From UBA1189 sp045612065 (GTDB taxonomy: Bacteria > Bacteroidota > Bacteroidia > Bacteroidales > Bacteroidaceae): a stretch of DNA of 64,000 nt. Positions 17,166-26,017 of the stretch are shown piece by piece (within the stretch, counting starts at the first letter, position 1; every line of letters starts with the position of its first letter). Where the stretch lies: NCBI GenBank assembly GCA_045612065.1, contig JAZKYH010000075.1:69722-133721 (forward strand), in the 5' to 3' direction. The notes under the pieces are model-generated. The model ran no database searches. It worked only from the letters and a program-made list of their open reading frames with translations, and was not told the origin of the DNA. The translations under genes and the position numbers were made by a program.

Positions 17166-18103
17166 GGGAAAGCCTTCTTGAATTCTCTGATTTTGTTGAG
17201 GGTGTGTTGCTTGAAGTTTTGGTACTGTTCTGATTGAGCGTTGAATGGCTTGTGCTCCATGGCACGGGCAATCTTTTCCCATTGCTGCATGAATTGTTTG
17301 GCTCCATCATCAATGCAGTGCTCAGCAAAACATTCCCACACATATTCAATGGCTTGCTGTGAGGGGTGCGCCATGTCCTCGGCATAGAAACGGTAGTCTC
17401 GTAATTCGTCCACTACGATTTCATAGGCGGGGAAGTAGTGGCATTGTTGGGGAAACTTGCTGCATAGCTCGTCAATGGCAAGCTGTAGGGTGGCCTTACT
17501 CAGTTGGTTACCATGCAACCCATCCTTGAGGTGACGTACAGGGCTTACGGTGAAGAGTATACGTAGTTTGGGATTGATTTCAGTGGTGCGATGAATAATT
17601 TTCTCCAGTGCGTTGACAATTTCTTGCACCGTCAATCGCTGGCGGACGAACTGTCGTTCGGGTACTTTGTGACAATTGCCCACAACTTCGTTCGTCTGAG
17701 ACAATCGATATACCCAAGCCGTGCCAAAGGTGAGTATCAGTATATCGGCCTCGGCCAGTCTGTGTGATGCTGCTTCTAAATGGGTATTAATCGTGGCTAG
17801 TGCAGTATGCTTGTCGGGATGGGAGTAACGGCTATGATGTAGCCAAGTGTTCCACCCGCCGTCGGGGAACTCGTTTAGCTCCTCTTCGGTAAAGAGGCGC
17901 TGCTCGACTAGACGTGTCAGTCCCTCGGCGATGGATAGGGGATTGTAGAGCACGCCGTAAGGGTTGGTTATGGTGCGGAACTTCATTCGTTCGAGCCGTG
18001 CCCCGATGTGCTCGGCAAAGCATGAACCCATAACTAACAGCTTGTCTGAGTGGTGCAGCCTGGGATTTAGGGATGTTATGTCTGTCTGGGTACGAAAAAC
18101 CAT
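17123..18103 (-). CDS. GSCFA domain protein
   Basis: 326 aa from the ATG at 18103, which gives MVFRTQTDITSLNPRL, the usual start of this family; the longer frame upstream is not protein-like. The name-giving motif GSCFAEHIG is at about residues 26-34. Further SGNH/GDSL-hydrolase-like segments are ILTFGTAWVYR and the C-terminal DMAHPSQQAIEYVWECF, where the Asp-x-x-His pair would complete a catalytic triad. It is probably a cytoplasmic esterase or acyltransferase of unknown substrate. The gene is divergent from dxs with 79 bp between starts. Confidence 0.85.
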   Translation of the reverse strand: MVFRTQTDITSLNPRLHHSDKLLVMGSCFAEHIGARLERMKFRTITNPYGVLYNPLSIAEGLTRLVEQRLFTEEELNEFPDGGWNTWLHHSRYSHPDKHTALATINTHLEAASHRLAEADILILTFGTAWVYRLSQTNEVVGNCHKVPERQFVRQRLTVQEIVNALEKIIHRTTEINPKLRILFTVSPVRHLKDGLHGNQLSKATLQLAIDELCSKFPQQCHYFPAYEIVVDELRDYRFYAEDMAHPSQQAIEYVWECFAEHCIDDGAKQFMQQWEKIARAMEHKPFNAQSEQYQNFKQHTLNKIREFKKAFPYLEVDEELGQFTK

Positions 18104-18155
18104 AGTTGGGCGATTAAAAACGACGCAAAAATAAGCATCTTTGGGATAAATATTG

Positions 18156-18163
18156 TATTTTTG
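18156..18163 (+). promoter_or_regulatory. -7 element for dxs
   Basis: TATTTTTG fits TAnnTTTG and ends 19 bp before the dxs start codon. The nearest TTTG (18140-18143) is only 12 bp upstream, so the -33 element is weak or absent. Confidence 0.5.
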
Positions 18164-18182
18164 CACGATAATCTTTGTCGAT

Positions 18183-20105
18183 ATGGCTGAAGAAACGAAT
18201 ACAAACATATTAAATACTATACAATACCCTGCAGACTTGCGTCGTCTGAAGCTCAACCAACTGCCTCAGTTGTGCGATGAGTTGCGTCAATTTGTTATCA
18301 GCGAGCTGTCTCAGAATCCTGGTCACTTTGGCTCTACGTTGGGTGTGATTGAGCTTACCGTAGCTCTGCACTACGTGTACGATACACCCAGTGACCGTCT
18401 CGTTTGGGATGTGGGACATCAGGCGTATGCTCACAAAATTCTTACGGGACGTCGTGAACAGTTCCACACGAACCGCAAGTTCAAGGGGCTCAAACCCTTT
18501 CCTTCACCCGAGGAGAGCGAGTATGACAGCTTTACCTGTGGGCACGCCTCCAACTCCATCTCTGCAGCTCTTGGTATGGCTGTGGCTGCCAAGAAGCAGG
18601 GTGATGGCAAGCGCCGCGTAGTTGCCATCATCGGTGATGGTGCCATGAGTGGAGGTCTTGCTTTTGAGGGACTCAATAACGTGTCTGAGAGTGACAATAA
18701 TATGCTCATCGTGCTCAATGACAATAAGATGTCCATTGACCGCTCGGTGGGAGGATTCAAGAAATATTTGCTTAGTCTCACTACCACGCCAAGCTATAAC
18801 AGATGGCGTTATCGCCTTGCTCGTGTGCTTGGCAAGATGGGACTGATGAAGGATGGCGGGCGCGAGCGCCTTATCCGTTTCAATAATAGCGTGAAGAGTC
18901 TGCTCACCAATCAGCAGAACATCTTTGAGGGTATGAACATTCGTTATTTCGGTCCTGTTGACGGGCACGATGTCATCGAGCTTGTGCATGCCTTGCGCAC
19001 TATCAAGGATATGAATGGCCCCAAGATGTTGCACATACACACCACTAAGGGTAAGGGTTTTGCTCCAGCCGAGGAGGTGCCTGCCGAGTGGCATGCTCCT
19101 GGGCTTTTCGATGCCGAGACGGGCGAGCGTTTCGAGGCCAGCGAGGAAGGTAAGCCGCCCCGTTTCCAAGATGTCTTCGGACACACACTGCTCGAGTTGG
19201 CTCAACAGAACGAGAAGATTGTGGGTGTCACTCCTGCTATGCCCACGGGGTGTTCGCTCAACATAATGATGGAGAAGATGCCTTGCCGCTGTTTTGACGT
19301 GGGCATTGCCGAGGGGCACGCAGTGACCTTCTCGGGCGGTATGGCCAAGGATGGTCTTGTGCCTTTCTGTAATATCTACTCTTCGTTCCTGCAGCGTGCT
19401 TACGACAATATTATTCACGATGTGGCCATTTCGCGCTCTAACGTAGTGTTCTGCATCGATCGTGGTGGACTCGTGGGTGAGGATGGTCCCACACATCATG
19501 GCGCTTTCGATCTCGCCTTCTTGCGCACCATCCCCAATATTACCATCGCCGCTCCTTACGACGAGCACGAGTTGCGCAATCTCATGTATACTGCGCAACT
19601 ACCCGATATGGGTCCTTTCGCCATCCGCTATCCTCGTGGTCGGGGTAAGTTGGTCGATTGGCGTTGTCCTCTCGAGGCATTGCCTGTGGGCAAGGGTCGT
19701 CAGCTTCGTGAGGGTACTGATGTGGCTATCCTTAGCATCGGTTCGGTAGGTAATCTTGCTTCTGAGGCCATTGAACTCGTTGCTGCCAAGGGTATCAGCG
19801 TGGCTCATTACGACATGCGTTTCCTCAAGCCCATCGATGAGGATATTCTTCACGAAGTAGGGCGCACACATACTCGTATCATCACTCTTGAGAATGGTAC
19901 CGTCAAAGGTGGTCTCGGCAGTGCGGTGCTTGAGTTTATGGCTGACTATGGCTACACACCCAGTGTGCGCCGTATGGGATTGCCCGATCAGTTCATCGAG
20001 CATGGCTCTGTGCCAGAACTCTGCCGCTTGTGCGGTATCGACGCCGAGAGCATAGCTCGAACCATAGAGGAGTTGGTGGGGGTAGAGGCGAATAAAAACT
20101 TGTAG
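18183..20105 (+). CDS. dxs: 1-deoxy-D-xylulose-5-phosphate synthase Dxs
   Basis: 640 aa from the ATG at 18183, chosen because it lies 20 bp after a good -7 element; the frame opens 30 bp earlier. Dxs condenses pyruvate and glyceraldehyde-3-phosphate, using thiamine diphosphate, in the first step of the MEP pathway. Seen: VWDVGHQAYAHKILTG, the TPP/metal motif GDGAMSGG followed by NNVSESDNNMLIVLNDN, the transketolase pyrimidine domain with FCIDRGGLVGEDGPTHHG, and the C-terminal domain with ENGTVKGGLGSAVLEF. Length is normal. ispG of the same pathway is 9 kb upstream. Confidence 0.96.
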   Translation: MAEETNTNILNTIQYPADLRRLKLNQLPQLCDELRQFVISELSQNPGHFGSTLGVIELTVALHYVYDTPSDRLVWDVGHQAYAHKILTGRREQFHTNRKFKGLKPFPSPEESEYDSFTCGHASNSISAALGMAVAAKKQGDGKRRVVAIIGDGAMSGGLAFEGLNNVSESDNNMLIVLNDNKMSIDRSVGGFKKYLLSLTTTPSYNRWRYRLARVLGKMGLMKDGGRERLIRFNNSVKSLLTNQQNIFEGMNIRYFGPVDGHDVIELVHALRTIKDMNGPKMLHIHTTKGKGFAPAEEVPAEWHAPGLFDAETGERFEASEEGKPPRFQDVFGHTLLELAQQNEKIVGVTPAMPTGCSLNIMMEKMPCRCFDVGIAEGHAVTFSGGMAKDGLVPFCNIYSSFLQRAYDNIIHDVAISRSNVVFCIDRGGLVGEDGPTHHGAFDLAFLRTIPNITIAAPYDEHELRNLMYTAQLPDMGPFAIRYPRGRGKLVDWRCPLEALPVGKGRQLREGTDVAILSIGSVGNLASEAIELVAAKGISVAHYDMRFLKPIDEDILHEVGRTHTRIITLENGTVKGGLGSAVLEFMADYGYTPSVRRMGLPDQFIEHGSVPELCRLCGIDAESIARTIEELVGVEANKNL

Positions 20106-20123
20106 GATTATCCGCCGATTATC

Positions 20124-20211
20124 ATCCGCGGTAGCTACCGCGGATGTCTTCGCTAGCTATTGAGGTCAGGCTCGGTAGCTACCGCGGTGCTCATCATTAG
20201 CTACTGATGAG
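20124..20211. repeat. 22-bp-period tandem array A (4 units, TAGCTA core)
   Basis: TAGCTA occurs at 20132, 20154, 20176 and 20198, an exact 22-bp step. Units are 20124-20145, 20146-20167, 20168-20189 and 20190-20211. Unit 1 is a perfect 22-bp palindrome with CCGCGG flanking the core on both sides; unit 3 repeats CGGTAGCTACCGCGG; unit 4 has TCATCA/TGATGA arms. Arms differ but mostly keep dyad symmetry. The array lies between the dxs stop codon and its terminator, so it may be transcribed. The same layout returns at 31521 and a related one at 40451. Confidence 0.85.
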
Positions 20212-20268
20212 AATGTTGTAGACCCATATGTATAAATATAGGTAGTGATATGGGTATCGTCCAGCAAA

Positions 20269-20296
20269 GGGGAAATTCTTCCCCGCTCCTTTTTTT
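20269..20296 (+). terminator. intrinsic terminator of dxs
   Basis: GGGGAA (20269-20274) pairs with TTCCCC (20279-20284), followed within a few bases by seven T (20290-20296). It sits between dxs and the converging glutaredoxin-like gene. Confidence 0.7.
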
Positions 20297-20313
20297 ATGC
20301 CTTATGATAAGTA

Positions 20314-20631
20314 TCAGCACCCCGTTCCATCCAAACTGCACGAAGCGCCTTGCTCGGGTGGGGTAGGTGTTGCCGCGGTGAAGCGTGCAGCATCGTAGTG
20401 CTTGAGGGAGATGGCTACGGAGCCGTCTTCGCGCACGAAGCAGGGGATGCCGATGTTGCCGCGCTCGCGAACTTTTTCGAATGCGGGGTGATGGTCGCGT
20501 AGGGCGAGGAACTCCTTCAGACTACGGGCTTGGTGGCCTATGTCTATCAACTCATAATCAGGATGGTTGCTGTAAAGTGCCTTGACCTCAATGCAGTCGG
20601 GGCAACTCTCCATAACGTAAATCTTTGTCAT
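20314..20631 (-). CDS. glutaredoxin-related thioredoxin-fold protein
   Basis: 105 aa. The N-terminal strand leads straight into a CPDC redox motif (Cys10, Cys13) in YVMESCPDCIEVKALY, and the cis-proline region is visible as IGIPCFVREDGS. This is a small glutaredoxin-like disulfide reductase. Unusual features are a third cysteine next to the cis-Pro and a C-terminal tail with CSLDGTGC. It is probably cytoplasmic, as no signal is seen. TATCTTCG on the minus strand at 20656-20663 could be its -7 element. Confidence 0.8.
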   Translation of the reverse strand: MTKIYVMESCPDCIEVKALYSNHPDYELIDIGHQARSLKEFLALRDHHPAFEKVRERGNIGIPCFVREDGSVAISLKHYDAARFTAATPTPPEQGASCSLDGTGC

Positions 20632-20733
20632 AGTTCTTGTGGCTTGATTCTGGTGCGAAGATACGAAAGTTCGCAGAGCATAGCAAATATTTGAGTACTA
20701 ATGAGGATGTACCCGCTAAAAACAAATGCTATG

Positions 20734-20765
20734 CTTGCACGTTTCGGTAAAAAGTAGTACTTTCG
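20734..20765 (+). promoter_or_regulatory. likely promoter of the suf operon
   Basis: CTTG (20734-20737), 20-bp spacer, TACTTTCG (20758-20765). Each element differs from the Bacteroidetes consensus by one base, but the spacing is ideal and sufB begins 10 bp later. Confidence 0.5.
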
Positions 20766-20775
20766 TGCTCCCTAA

Positions 20776-22266
20776 ATGAACTATATGGAACAACCTCAAG
20801 ATAACAACCTCAATGCACGTACGGACAACCAGTATGTGCGCAGTCTCACCGAGGAGAAGTACAAGTATGGCTTCACCACGGAAGTAGACACCGAGGTCAT
20901 ACCCGTGGGCTTGAGCGAGGAGGTGGTGCGCATCATCTCGGCCAAGAAGGGCGAGCCTGAGTGGCTGCTCGACTTCCGTCTCAAGGCCTATCGCTATTGG
21001 CTCACGCTCGAGATGCCCCAGTGGGCACATTTGCGTATTCCCGAGATTGACTATCAAGCCATATCATACTATGCCGACCCCACGAAGAAGAAGGAGGGCC
21101 CCAAGAGCCTCGACGAGATTGACCCCGAGGTGATGAAGACCTTCGACAAGTTGGGCATTCCCCTCGAGGAGCGCCTCGCACTGAGTGGCGGCATGGCGGT
21201 GGATGCGGTGATGGACTCGGTATCGGTGAAAACGACCTTCAAGGAGACACTCCTGGAGAAGGGCATCATCTTCTGCTCCATCAGCGAAGCGGTGCGCGAG
21301 TATCCCGACCTCGTGAAGCAGTACTTGGGCTCGGTGGTCAACTACCGCGACAACTATTTCGCAGCACTCAACTCGGCCGTGTTCAGTGACGGCTCGTTCG
21401 TATACATCCCCAAGGGTACCCGTTGCCCTATGGAACTGTCGACCTACTTCCGCATCAATGCGGCCAATACGGGTCAGTTTGAGCGTACGCTCATTGTGGC
21501 CGACGACGATAGTTACGTGTCGTACCTCGAAGGCTGCACAGCGCCCATGCGCGATGAGAACCAATTGCATGCTGCCATCGTGGAGATTGTGGTGATGGAT
21601 CGCGCCGAGGTGAAGTATAGCACCGTGCAGAACTGGTATCCCGGCGATGCCGAAGGCAAGGGCGGTGTGTATAACTTCGTGACCAAGCGCGGACACTGCC
21701 GTGGTGTAGATAGCAAATTGTCATGGACGCAGGTGGAGACGGGTTCTGCCATCACATGGAAATACCCCTCATGCGTGCTCTCGGGCGACAACTCACAAGG
21801 TGAGTTCTACTCTGTGGCGGTGACCAACAACTACCAGCAGGCCGATACGGGTACCAAGATGATACACCTCGGACGCAACACCAAGAGCACCATCATCAGC
21901 AAGGGTATCTCGGCAGGCAAGAGCGAGAACTCCTACCGCGGACTCGTCAAGGTGGGCGAGAAGGCCGACGGAGCGCGCAACTATAGCCAGTGCGACTCAT
22001 TGCTGCTCGGTAGCCACTGCGGGGCTCACACCTTCCCCTACATGGACATCAAAAACGAGACTGCTGTCGTAGAGCACGAGGCTACTACCTCAAAGATATC
22101 CGAAGATCAACTCTTCTATTGCAACCAGCGCGGCATCAAGACCGAGGATGCCATCGGACTCATCGTCAATGGCTATGCCAAGGAGGTCATCAACAAGCTG
22201 CCCATGGAGTTTGCCGTAGAGGCACAGAAACTGCTCTCGGTATCGCTGGAGGGAAGCGTGGGCTAA
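20776..22266 (+). CDS. sufB: Fe-S cluster assembly scaffold subunit SufB
   Basis: 496 aa, normal length. SufB forms the scaffold SufBC2D, on which [Fe-S] clusters are assembled in the cytoplasm. The beta-helix core is recognisable by the conserved segments SGGMAVDAVMDSVSVKTTF, SYVSYLEGCTAPMRD, RGHCRGVDSKLSWTQVETGS, and the C-terminal ISEDQLFYCNQRGI with HEATTSKI. An internal ATG at 20785 is an alternative start. It is followed after 87 bp by sufC, and then sufD overlaps sufC. No sufS, sufE or sufU is adjacent. Confidence 0.96.
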   Translation: MNYMEQPQDNNLNARTDNQYVRSLTEEKYKYGFTTEVDTEVIPVGLSEEVVRIISAKKGEPEWLLDFRLKAYRYWLTLEMPQWAHLRIPEIDYQAISYYADPTKKKEGPKSLDEIDPEVMKTFDKLGIPLEERLALSGGMAVDAVMDSVSVKTTFKETLLEKGIIFCSISEAVREYPDLVKQYLGSVVNYRDNYFAALNSAVFSDGSFVYIPKGTRCPMELSTYFRINAANTGQFERTLIVADDDSYVSYLEGCTAPMRDENQLHAAIVEIVVMDRAEVKYSTVQNWYPGDAEGKGGVYNFVTKRGHCRGVDSKLSWTQVETGSAITWKYPSCVLSGDNSQGEFYSVAVTNNYQQADTGTKMIHLGRNTKSTIISKGISAGKSENSYRGLVKVGEKADGARNYSQCDSLLLGSHCGAHTFPYMDIKNETAVVEHEATTSKISEDQLFYCNQRGIKTEDAIGLIVNGYAKEVINKLPMEFAVEAQKLLSVSLEGSVG

Positions 22267-22273
22267 ACACTTG

Positions 22274-22306
22274 ACAATGGACAATTGATAATTGACAATT
22301 AGGATG
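22274..22306. repeat. short tandem-word stretch in the sufB-sufC gap
   Basis: The gap carries degenerate copies of a roughly 9-11 bp word related to GACAATT (GACAATGGACAATTGATAAT then TGACAATT). It is similar in style to word repeats at 10541, 31036, 33296 and 60305. It has no coding potential and does not interrupt a gene. Confidence 0.6.
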
Positions 22307-22353
22307 CTCCGGCAACTATGCGTTTCCGGTAATTCCGAAATAAAGATAAAACA

Positions 22354-23106
22354 ATGCTAAAGATAAGCAACCTACATGCCAGCATCAATGGCAAAGAGAT
22401 ATTGAAGGGTATTGACCTCGAGGTACGCCCCGGTGAGGTGCATGCCATCATGGGACCCAACGGCTCAGGTAAGAGTACGCTGAGCAATGTACTCGTGGGC
22501 CACCCCGCCTATGAAGTAACCGAGGGTGAAGTGTCGTTCAATGGCAAGGACCTCCTTGCTTTGGCTCCCGAGGACCGCAGTCACGAGGGCTTGTTCCTCT
22601 CGTTCCAGTACCCCGTGGAGATTCCCGGTGTGAGCATGGTGAACTTCATGCGTGCCGCCATTAACGAGCAGCGCAAATATCGTAATCTTCCTCCCTTGGC
22701 AGCCAACGAGTTTCTCAAACTGATGCGCGAGAAGCGTGCCTTCGTGGAACTCGACAGCAAACTGGCCAACCGCTCGGTGAACGAGGGCTTCAGTGGCGGT
22801 GAGAAGAAGAAGAACGAAATCTTCCAGATGGCAATGCTCGAGCCACGTCTCAGTATCCTTGACGAAACAGACTCAGGTCTCGACATCGATGCCTTGCGCA
22901 TCGTGGCCGAGGGTGTGAATAAACTGAAGACTCCCGAGACATCGACCATCGTCATCACACACTACCAACGCCTGCTCGACTACCTCAAGCCCGATGTAGT
23001 GCACGTCCTCTACAAGGGACGCATCGTGAAGACTGCAGGCCCCGAACTGGCACTCGAGATTGAGAAGCGCGGCTTCGACTGGATCAAGAAGGAGGTGGAC
23101 GAGTGA
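22354..23106 (+). CDS. sufC: Fe-S cluster assembly ATPase SufC
   Basis: 250 aa ABC-type ATPase of the SufBCD complex. Walker A is GPNGSGKST at residues 34-42; the ABC signature is FSGGEKKKNEI (~148), Walker B-like region RLSILDETDSGLD, and the switch His is in VITHYQRLLDYL. SufC hydrolyses ATP to drive conformational change of SufB/SufD. The Asp-Glu pair in DETDSGLD is typical for SufC. Its TGA overlaps the ATG of sufD by one base, so translation is coupled. Confidence 0.97.
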   Translation: MLKISNLHASINGKEILKGIDLEVRPGEVHAIMGPNGSGKSTLSNVLVGHPAYEVTEGEVSFNGKDLLALAPEDRSHEGLFLSFQYPVEIPGVSMVNFMRAAINEQRKYRNLPPLAANEFLKLMREKRAFVELDSKLANRSVNEGFSGGEKKKNEIFQMAMLEPRLSILDETDSGLDIDALRIVAEGVNKLKTPETSTIVITHYQRLLDYLKPDVVHVLYKGRIVKTAGPELALEIEKRGFDWIKKEVDE

Positions 23107-24449
23107 TGCAAAGCAAGACCCAATATATCAATCTCTACCGTGAGTGCCGCGATCTCATCACCCGTCACAGTAGTGAGGTAATGAATGCGTTGCGCGATGA
23201 GGCTTGCTGCCACTTGGAGCAGCAGGGCTTTCCCACGAAGCGTGTTGAGGATTACAAGTATACCGATGTGGAGGCGCTCTTTGCTCCCGACTATGGCTTG
23301 AACATCAGCCGTCTCGCCATCCCCGTAAACCCCTACGACGTTTTCAAGTGCGATGTGCCCAACATGAGCACTTCGCTCTACTTCGTGGTGAACGACACCT
23401 TCTATAATCGTGCCCTACCCAAGGCCACATTACCCGAGGGAGTCATCCTCGGTAGCCTTAAGGAACTCTCGGCTCAGTATCCTGAACTTGTAGCCAAACA
23501 CTATGGCCAACTTGCCCGTACCGAGGAGGATGCAGTCACTGCCCTCAACACCATGTTGGCGCAAGATGGTCTGCTGCTTTACGTTCCCAAGGGGGTAGTG
23601 GTGGAGAAGCCCATCCAATTGGTCAACATATTGCGTGCCGATGTGAACTTTATGGTCAACCGCCGTGTGCTCATCATCATAGAGGACAATGCTCAGGCTC
23701 GCATCCTTGCTTGTGACCACACGACTGACGAGGTCGATTTCCTTGCTACGCAGGTTATTGAAGCCTATGTGGGTCGTGGCGCTTCGTTAGAACTTTACGA
23801 ACTGGAGGAGTCTACTCCCCATACTCACCGCTTGAGTAACCTCTATGTGCTTCAGGAGGCCGATAGCAATGTGCATATCAATGGCATCACCCTCGTGGGA
23901 GGTACCACACGCAACACCACGCGCGTGGCTCTCGCAGGACGCGGTGCTCACATTGACCTTTGCGGCATGGCCATTGCCGACAAGCAGCAGCACGTGGACA
24001 ACCACACCTTCATCGACCATGCCGTGAGCGACTGCACCAGCCATGAACTCTACAAGTATGTGCTCGACGATGAGGCTACCGGTGCCTTTGCCGGCAAGGT
24101 GCTCGTACGCGAGGGCGCTCAGCACACCGATTCGCAGCAGACCAACCGCAACCTCTGCCTCACACGCCAGGCACGTATGTATACTCAGCCCCAGCTCGAG
24201 ATTTATGCCGACGATGTGAAGTGTAGTCACGGTGCTACCGTGGGCCAACTCAACGAGGATGCTCTCTTCTATATGCAGCAGCGTGGCATCAGTTATACCG
24301 AAGCGCGCCAGCTTCTTATGCGGGCTTTCGTAGGTGAGGTGATTGATGGCGTGGGTCTTGAAGCCTTGCGCGACCGTCTGCACCACCTGGTGGAGAAACG
24401 CTTCCGTGGCGAACTGGGCAAGTGTGGTGATTGCAGTGTTTGTAAATAA
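23106..24449 (+). CDS. sufD: Fe-S cluster assembly protein SufD
   Basis: 447 aa starting at the ATG that shares its A with the sufC stop codon (TGATG overlap); a GTG one codon earlier is also possible. SufD is the SufB paralogue in the scaffold complex. Recognisable are GFPTKRVEDYKYTDVEALF near the N-terminus, GLLLYVPKGVVVEKPIQL, and the C-terminal DDVKCSHGATVGQLNEDAL with the conserved Cys/His region, then MQQRGISYTEARQLLM. The C-terminus ends with an extra Cys cluster (GKCGDCSVCK). A terminator follows at 24463-24505. Confidence 0.95.
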   Translation: MQSKTQYINLYRECRDLITRHSSEVMNALRDEACCHLEQQGFPTKRVEDYKYTDVEALFAPDYGLNISRLAIPVNPYDVFKCDVPNMSTSLYFVVNDTFYNRALPKATLPEGVILGSLKELSAQYPELVAKHYGQLARTEEDAVTALNTMLAQDGLLLYVPKGVVVEKPIQLVNILRADVNFMVNRRVLIIIEDNAQARILACDHTTDEVDFLATQVIEAYVGRGASLELYELEESTPHTHRLSNLYVLQEADSNVHINGITLVGGTTRNTTRVALAGRGAHIDLCGMAIADKQQHVDNHTFIDHAVSDCTSHELYKYVLDDEATGAFAGKVLVREGAQHTDSQQTNRNLCLTRQARMYTQPQLEIYADDVKCSHGATVGQLNEDALFYMQQRGISYTEARQLLMRAFVGEVIDGVGLEALRDRLHHLVEKRFRGELGKCGDCSVCK

Positions 24450-24462
24450 ATAGTATAGGTTT

Positions 24463-24505
24463 AATCAGGCAGCTCTGTGTTGGGAGTTGTCTGATTGTGT
24501 TTTTA
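24463..24505 (+). terminator. terminator of the suf operon
   Basis: AATCAG (24463-24468) pairs with CTGATT (24491-24496), with imperfect pairing inside (GCAGCTC with GAGTTGT), followed by a T-rich run at 24500-24505. Confidence 0.6.
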
Positions 24506-24521
24506 TTAGGATTAGTTTATT

Positions 24522-25946
24522 ATGGTAACATTTTCTGTAGCATTAGTTTTGCTCATCGTGGGGTATGTCGTGTATGGCGGTTTCGTGAACCGCATCTTCG
24601 CCCCTGATGCCAAGCGCACCACTCCTGCGGTGGCCATGAACGATGGCGTGGACTATATGCCCATGCCCACGTGGAAAATCTTCATGATTCAGTTCCTCAA
24701 TATCGCAGGTCTCGGTCCCATCTTCGGAGCCATCATGGGTGCCCAGTTTGGTACGGCATCCTATCTGTGGATAGTCATCGGTACGCTTTTGGCAGGTGCC
24801 GTGCACGATTTCTTCTCGGGATGCCTCTCCATCCGCAACAATGGTGCCAACCTGCCCGAACTCATCGGCAAGTACCTCGGCACCAGTGCCAAGACGGTGA
24901 TGAACGTGCTCTCCATCGTACTCATGGTGCTTGTGGGTGCGGTGTTCGTGTCGGGCCCCGCCGAACTGCTGGCCGGCATGACCCCTGCTGCAATGAACGT
25001 GAACTTCTGGATTGTAGCCATCTTCCTCTATTACGTGCTGGCTACGCTGCTGCCCATCGACAAGATTATCGGCCGCATCTACCCCCTATTTGCCATTGCC
25101 CTGCTCTTCATGGCCGTGGGCGTGCTCGTGATGCTCTATGTCAAGCACCCCGCATTGCCCGAGATGTGGCAAAGCTTCGGCACCAAGTACGACAAATCGC
25201 CCATCTTTCCCATGATGTTCGTGAGCATCGCTTGCGGTGCCATCAGTGGCTTCCATGCCACGCAGTCGCCCCTCATGGCACGCTGCATGACCAATGAGAA
25301 GCATTGTCGCCCCATCTTCTATGGTGCCATGGTGACCGAGGGCATCGTGGCTCTCGTGTGGGCTGCCGCTGCCACCTGGTTCTTTGGTGAGCACGGCACG
25401 GTCGATACCGCTACGGGCATACCCTATAGCGGTGCCAAGGTGGCAACGATGATATCCAAGGAGTGGCTCGGCGCTGTTGGCGGCATAGTGGCTATCCTCG
25501 GTATCGTGGCGGCTCCCATCACCAGTGGCGACACCGCCTTGCGCTCGGCACGACTCATCATTGCCGACTTTCTGCACATGGAGCAGAAGAGCATCAAGCG
25601 CCGCCTGCTCATCTGCATCCCCCTGTTCCTCGTCACCGCGGGCACCCTTGTCTATAGCCTTGCCGATGCCGATGGCTTCAAGATTATTTGGCGTTACTTC
25701 GCCTGGTGCAACCAGACCCTCTCCGTCTTCACCCTTTGGGCCATCACGGCGTACCTGGTGAGAGAGAAGAAACCCTATATCATCACGCTCATCCCCGCGC
25801 TTTTCATGACCTGCGTGAGCGTCACTTACATCTGCATCGCCCCCGAGGGATTCCAGTTGCCTTCGGTGCTCTCCTATGCCATTGGCGCTGCAACCGTGCT
25901 GGCAACGCTCGTGTGGTTCGTGGTATGGATGAAAAAGCGCCGGTGA
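24522..25946 (+). CDS. CstA-family carbon starvation transporter
   Basis: 474 aa integral membrane protein with about twelve helices. The family pattern is clear: GGFVNRIFAPD, NDGVDYMPMPTWKIFMIQFL, NIAGLGPIFGAIMGAQFG, HDFFSGCLSIRNNGANLPEL, and SGFHATQSPLMARCM. CstA/BtsT proteins carry peptides or pyruvate across the inner membrane; the substrate of this short Bacteroidetes form is not established. It starts 72 bp after sufD but is separated from it by a hairpin, so it is probably its own unit. It shares a bidirectional terminator with gdhA. Confidence 0.85.
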   Translation: MVTFSVALVLLIVGYVVYGGFVNRIFAPDAKRTTPAVAMNDGVDYMPMPTWKIFMIQFLNIAGLGPIFGAIMGAQFGTASYLWIVIGTLLAGAVHDFFSGCLSIRNNGANLPELIGKYLGTSAKTVMNVLSIVLMVLVGAVFVSGPAELLAGMTPAAMNVNFWIVAIFLYYVLATLLPIDKIIGRIYPLFAIALLFMAVGVLVMLYVKHPALPEMWQSFGTKYDKSPIFPMMFVSIACGAISGFHATQSPLMARCMTNEKHCRPIFYGAMVTEGIVALVWAAAATWFFGEHGTVDTATGIPYSGAKVATMISKEWLGAVGGIVAILGIVAAPITSGDTALRSARLIIADFLHMEQKSIKRRLLICIPLFLVTAGTLVYSLADADGFKIIWRYFAWCNQTLSVFTLWAITAYLVREKKPYIITLIPALFMTCVSVTYICIAPEGFQLPSVLSYAIGAATVLATLVWFVVWMKKRR

Positions 25947-25968
25947 CCCCTGCGCCTCCACATAGAAT

Positions 25969-25996
25969 AAAGGCCCCCACTGGTGTGGAGGCCTTT
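25969..25996. terminator. bidirectional terminator between cstA-like gene and gdhA
   Basis: AAAGGCC (25969-25975) pairs with GGCCTTT (25990-25996), with CCCAC and GTGTGG extending the stem inside. T-rich on both outer flanks. Confidence 0.75.
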
Positions 25997-26017
25997 GTTG
26001 TATGGTATGGATACCGA

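Noticed and set aside
20124..20211. CRISPR array reading of the 22-bp repeats
   Set aside because: Units abut with no spacers, vary strongly, and no cas gene is present. The same holds for the arrays at 31521 and 40451.
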